NCBI GenBank assembly: GCA_051531935.1
Contig: JAOPTR010000016.1
Span: 372,001 to 436,000, forward strand
Reading direction: 5' to 3'
DNA length: 64,000 bases
Source of the DNA: OCS116 sp051531935
GTDB taxonomy: Bacteria > Pseudomonadota > Alphaproteobacteria > Rhizobiales > OSC116
Both the position numbers and the translations under genes were made by a program. The notes below the pieces were generated by a model that worked only from the letters and a program-made list of their open reading frames with translations, ran no database searches and was not told where the DNA came from. Positions 61,813 through 64,000 of this stretch are shown here, one piece after another; the stretch's first letter is position 1, and every line of letters begins with the position of its first letter.

Positions 61813-63027
61813 ATGAATTTTGAAACGCCTAACATTCGCCATTTGCGCATTTTTTTGGAGGTTATTGCCTCTAAATCAATCAGCAAGGCCTCGAAAAAAG
61901 TATTTTTATCTCAACCTGCGATAACGCAGGCCATGTTAAAATTAGAAGCAAGTTTAAACACTACATTATTTGAGAGACGCAATAATGGTATGTATGTTTC
62001 GGCTTCTGGCACCGCTTATGCTTTTCGAGTAAAGCGTGCATTAGACATAATTACCGATGGCATAAAAGATGCCATTAGGGTTGGTATTGTGACAGGCAAA
62101 ACGCCTACAGGCCACACAGCTCAAATGATTACCACGACGCAATTACGCGCCTTGATTGCGGTTAGTGAGGCTAAAAATTTCAGCCTTGCTGGCCGAAATG
62201 TTGGCATTTCGCAATCTTCATTACATAGATCTGCGAGAGAATTAGAAAACCAAGTTGGTGTTGTTTTATTTGAAAAAACACTAACGGGAATTAAAATAAG
62301 CAAGGCCGCTCAAATTTTAGCAATGTCTGCCAAACTGGCTTTTGCCGAAATTTCGCAAGGCAGAGACGAAGTTAATGCCTTACATAACAGAGATGTAGGA
62401 CGGATTATAATTGGCTGCATGCCACTTGCCAGATCATCCATTTTACCTGAAGCAATAAACCAGTTTTCCAAAACTTACCCTGATTTTAGTTTTAAAATTG
62501 GTGACGGCTCATATAACGATTTATTGTCTCACTTGCGCCATGGTGATTTTGATATGTTAATTGGTGCGCTTCGATTGCCTACACCAAGCGATGATGTGGT
62601 TCAGGAAGAGTTATTTAACTCATCCATATCTATCGTCGCTCGTAGTGGGCATCCATTATTTAACGAGAAAAAAATAACATTAAAAAAATTAGCCCAATAT
62701 TCGTGGGTGTTGCCTCCAAAAAGCACACCAACATTCGGAATTTTTGAAAATATTTTTAATGACACCACTAAGCTCCCTCCAAATTTGGTCGAAACAAGTT
62801 CGCAGGTATTAATGCGATCACTATTATTGAAAAGCGATAGAATTGGGATTTCTTCTGAAGAGCAGATTAAAAGCGAACTTGAGTATGGCATTTTAAAAAA
62901 GATACCATTTGAAATCTCTCAGGCCTCTAGACCCATTGGGTTTACAACTCGGAAAATGTGGGTACCCACTAAAACCCAAAGCTATTTTGTTGAAAAATTA
63001 AAAGAAAGCTGCGCCGAATTAGACTGA
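61813..63027 (+). CDS. LysR-family regulator with two helix-turn-helix domains
   Basis: A 404-residue protein, about 100 residues longer than usual LysR regulators. Residues about 8-66 are a LysR-type HTH (LRIFLEVIASKSISKASKKV, SQPAITQAMLKLEASLNTTL). Residues about 108-166 are a second one (LRALIAVSEAKNFSLAGRNV, SQSSLHRSARELENQVGVVL). The effector-binding domain follows (about 190-400). It is divergent from the lig operon and probably activates it in response to a pathway intermediate. Confidence 0.88.
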   Translation: MNFETPNIRHLRIFLEVIASKSISKASKKVFLSQPAITQAMLKLEASLNTTLFERRNNGMYVSASGTAYAFRVKRALDIITDGIKDAIRVGIVTGKTPTGHTAQMITTTQLRALIAVSEAKNFSLAGRNVGISQSSLHRSARELENQVGVVLFEKTLTGIKISKAAQILAMSAKLAFAEISQGRDEVNALHNRDVGRIIIGCMPLARSSILPEAINQFSKTYPDFSFKIGDGSYNDLLSHLRHGDFDMLIGALRLPTPSDDVVQEELFNSSISIVARSGHPLFNEKKITLKKLAQYSWVLPPKSTPTFGIFENIFNDTTKLPPNLVETSSQVLMRSLLLKSDRIGISSEEQIKSELEYGILKKIPFEISQASRPIGFTTRKMWVPTKTQSYFVEKLKESCAELD

Positions 63028-63124
63028 GGAATGCTATTCAAATAATGAATATTAAATCTATTTAATTGAATGATAAAGCGAATGGGTTCCGTGATAACTT
63101 ATCTCAAACGGAGGCATTCTGAAC

Positions 63125-64000
63125 GTGAATAATTTACCAGATATAACATTTATTGGTTTTGGCGAAGCCGCAAGCGCGTTCGCCCAAGGATGGCAAAGCC
63201 AACAACTTAAAATTGCGATAAAAGCGTATGACATTAAAACTGAAAATAATCTTTTTAAGTCAGCCAAGCTAAATGAATATGAACAACAAAATATACACGG
63301 CTGTATAAATGCCAAAACAGCAGTGGCAAAAACCAATGTAATTTTCTCACTCGTCACCGCTGACCGGGCAGCAGAAGCAGCCAAAAATGTTGCTACCACA
63401 ATCGGAAAAGGCCAATATTATTTTGATTGCAATAGCTGCGCCCCTGCAACAAAAATTAAAAATGCCGAAACGATAAATGCTGCAGGTGGAAAATATGTTG
63501 ATGTAGCCATAATGGCGCCAGTGCATCCCCTCTTGCACCGTGTGCCCATATTGATTTGTGGAGACCATGCCCTAGAAGCCCAAAATATTTTTTCCCAACT
63601 GTCCATGAGCGCAGAAATAGTTGAAGGCCAGATTGGTCAGGCCTCATCAATTAAAATGGTGCGATCTATCATGGTAAAGGGTCTAGAGGCATTAAATGCT
63701 GAGTGCTTGTTGTCGGCTAGAAAATTGGGCATTAGTGATTCTATCATTCAATCACTCGATAAGAGTTACCCTGAATTTGACTGGCGCAAAAGTTCTGGCT
63801 ACATGCTTGAAAGGATGACAGAGCATGGCATCCGGCGTGCCGCAGAAATGCGCGAGGTTGCACTTACGGTTGAACAAATAGGTCTTAAAAACTCGATGAG
63901 CAAAGCGACCATCGAGTGGCAGCAAACAATTGGTGATTTAGAATTAAAAGTAGAAACCAAACAATTTGAAGAATTAGCAGATATGATTTTAAAGAAATTA
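63125..64000 (+). CDS. NAD(P)-dependent dehydrogenase, DUF1932 type (partial, runs off the window)
   Basis: An open frame of 292 codons to the end of the window. The Rossmann motif IGFGEAASAFAQGW is at about residues 9-22, followed by the C-terminal domain pattern SSIKMVRSIMVKGLEALNAE (about 177-196) of 6-phosphogluconate-dehydrogenase-like proteins with DUF1932. The start is GTG with CGGAGG ten bases upstream. It follows the LysR gene by 97 bases. LigC is not in the window and this protein is not LigC-like; it may be another catabolic dehydrogenase. Confidence 0.8.
   Translation, partial: MNNLPDITFIGFGEAASAFAQGWQSQQLKIAIKAYDIKTENNLFKSAKLNEYEQQNIHGCINAKTAVAKTNVIFSLVTADRAAEAAKNVATTIGKGQYYFDCNSCAPATKIKNAETINAAGGKYVDVAIMAPVHPLLHRVPILICGDHALEAQNIFSQLSMSAEIVEGQIGQASSIKMVRSIMVKGLEALNAECLLSARKLGISDSIIQSLDKSYPEFDWRKSSGYMLERMTEHGIRRAAEMREVALTVEQIGLKNSMSKATIEWQQTIGDLELKVETKQFEELADMILKKL

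Overview
The window looks like a low-GC alphaproteobacterial chromosome carrying one essentially complete prophage. The host evidence is a PleC/PdhS-type histidine kinase, an NDUFS4-type complex I accessory protein, a GFA-family enzyme, MetY, and a protocatechuate 4,5-cleavage (lig) cluster with a TRAP transporter. Together these suggest a marine or otherwise oligotrophic member related to Hyphomicrobiales/Rhodobacterales; the genus cannot be fixed from sequence reading alone.

Layout. Positions 1-12063 are host genes: sensor kinase, aminopeptidase N, a PLP D-amino-acid lyase-like enzyme, a DUF2569 membrane protein, O-acetylhomoserine sulfhydrylase, tRNA-Pro(UGG), an alpha/beta hydrolase, a cold-shock protein, a GFA enzyme, a DUF2461 protein, an NDUFS4-like protein and tRNA-Arg(UCU). 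A prophage of about 38.2 kb lies between two 49-bp direct repeats (12016-12064 and 50202-50250) made of the 3' part of tRNA-Arg. A decayed piece of a second, related prophage follows at about 50.4-51.7 kb. The rest is host: a DUF2059 secreted protein, TRAP transporter genes with a divergent MarR regulator, the lig genes (ligB, ligA, ligI, a LigU/GalD-type tautomerase, a LigK-type aldolase, ligJ), a divergent LysR regulator with two helix-turn-helix domains, and a truncated NAD-dependent dehydrogenase.

Prophage logic. A leftward early operon (integrase, HNH-like protein, C5 DNA methyltransferase, RecT, small proteins) starts at a promoter near 19.1 kb. A rightward early operon (GapR/RMF-like protein, RuvC-like resolvase, adenine methyltransferase, DnaB-like helicase, replication initiator) starts after Cro near 22.5 kb. 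Copies of the same 13-bp operator (TACCA-N3-TGGTA) lie at both places, so one CI repressor probably controls both, as OL and OR do in lambda. Late genes run rightward: terminase, P22-like portal, scaffold, coat, head-tail adaptor, nozzle, ejection proteins, fibres, endolysin and nested spanins. There is no tape measure, sheath or tube gene, which points to a short-tailed (podovirus-like) particle.

Most interesting content. Directly downstream of cI, in the position rexA/rexB occupy in lambda, is a three-gene unit: a GHKL ATPase without a phosphoacceptor domain, a STAS-like (DUF4325) protein and a one-helix membrane protein. It is closed by its own terminator and should be expressed in the lysogen, so it is a good candidate for a new superinfection-exclusion or defence system. 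Other points are a two-domain Tad2 (DUF2829, Thoeris anti-defence) protein, a structured gene-free stretch just upstream of it, a pair of 131-residue paralogues (one kept intact inside the fossil prophage), and several membrane-protein genes on the opposite strand within the late region.
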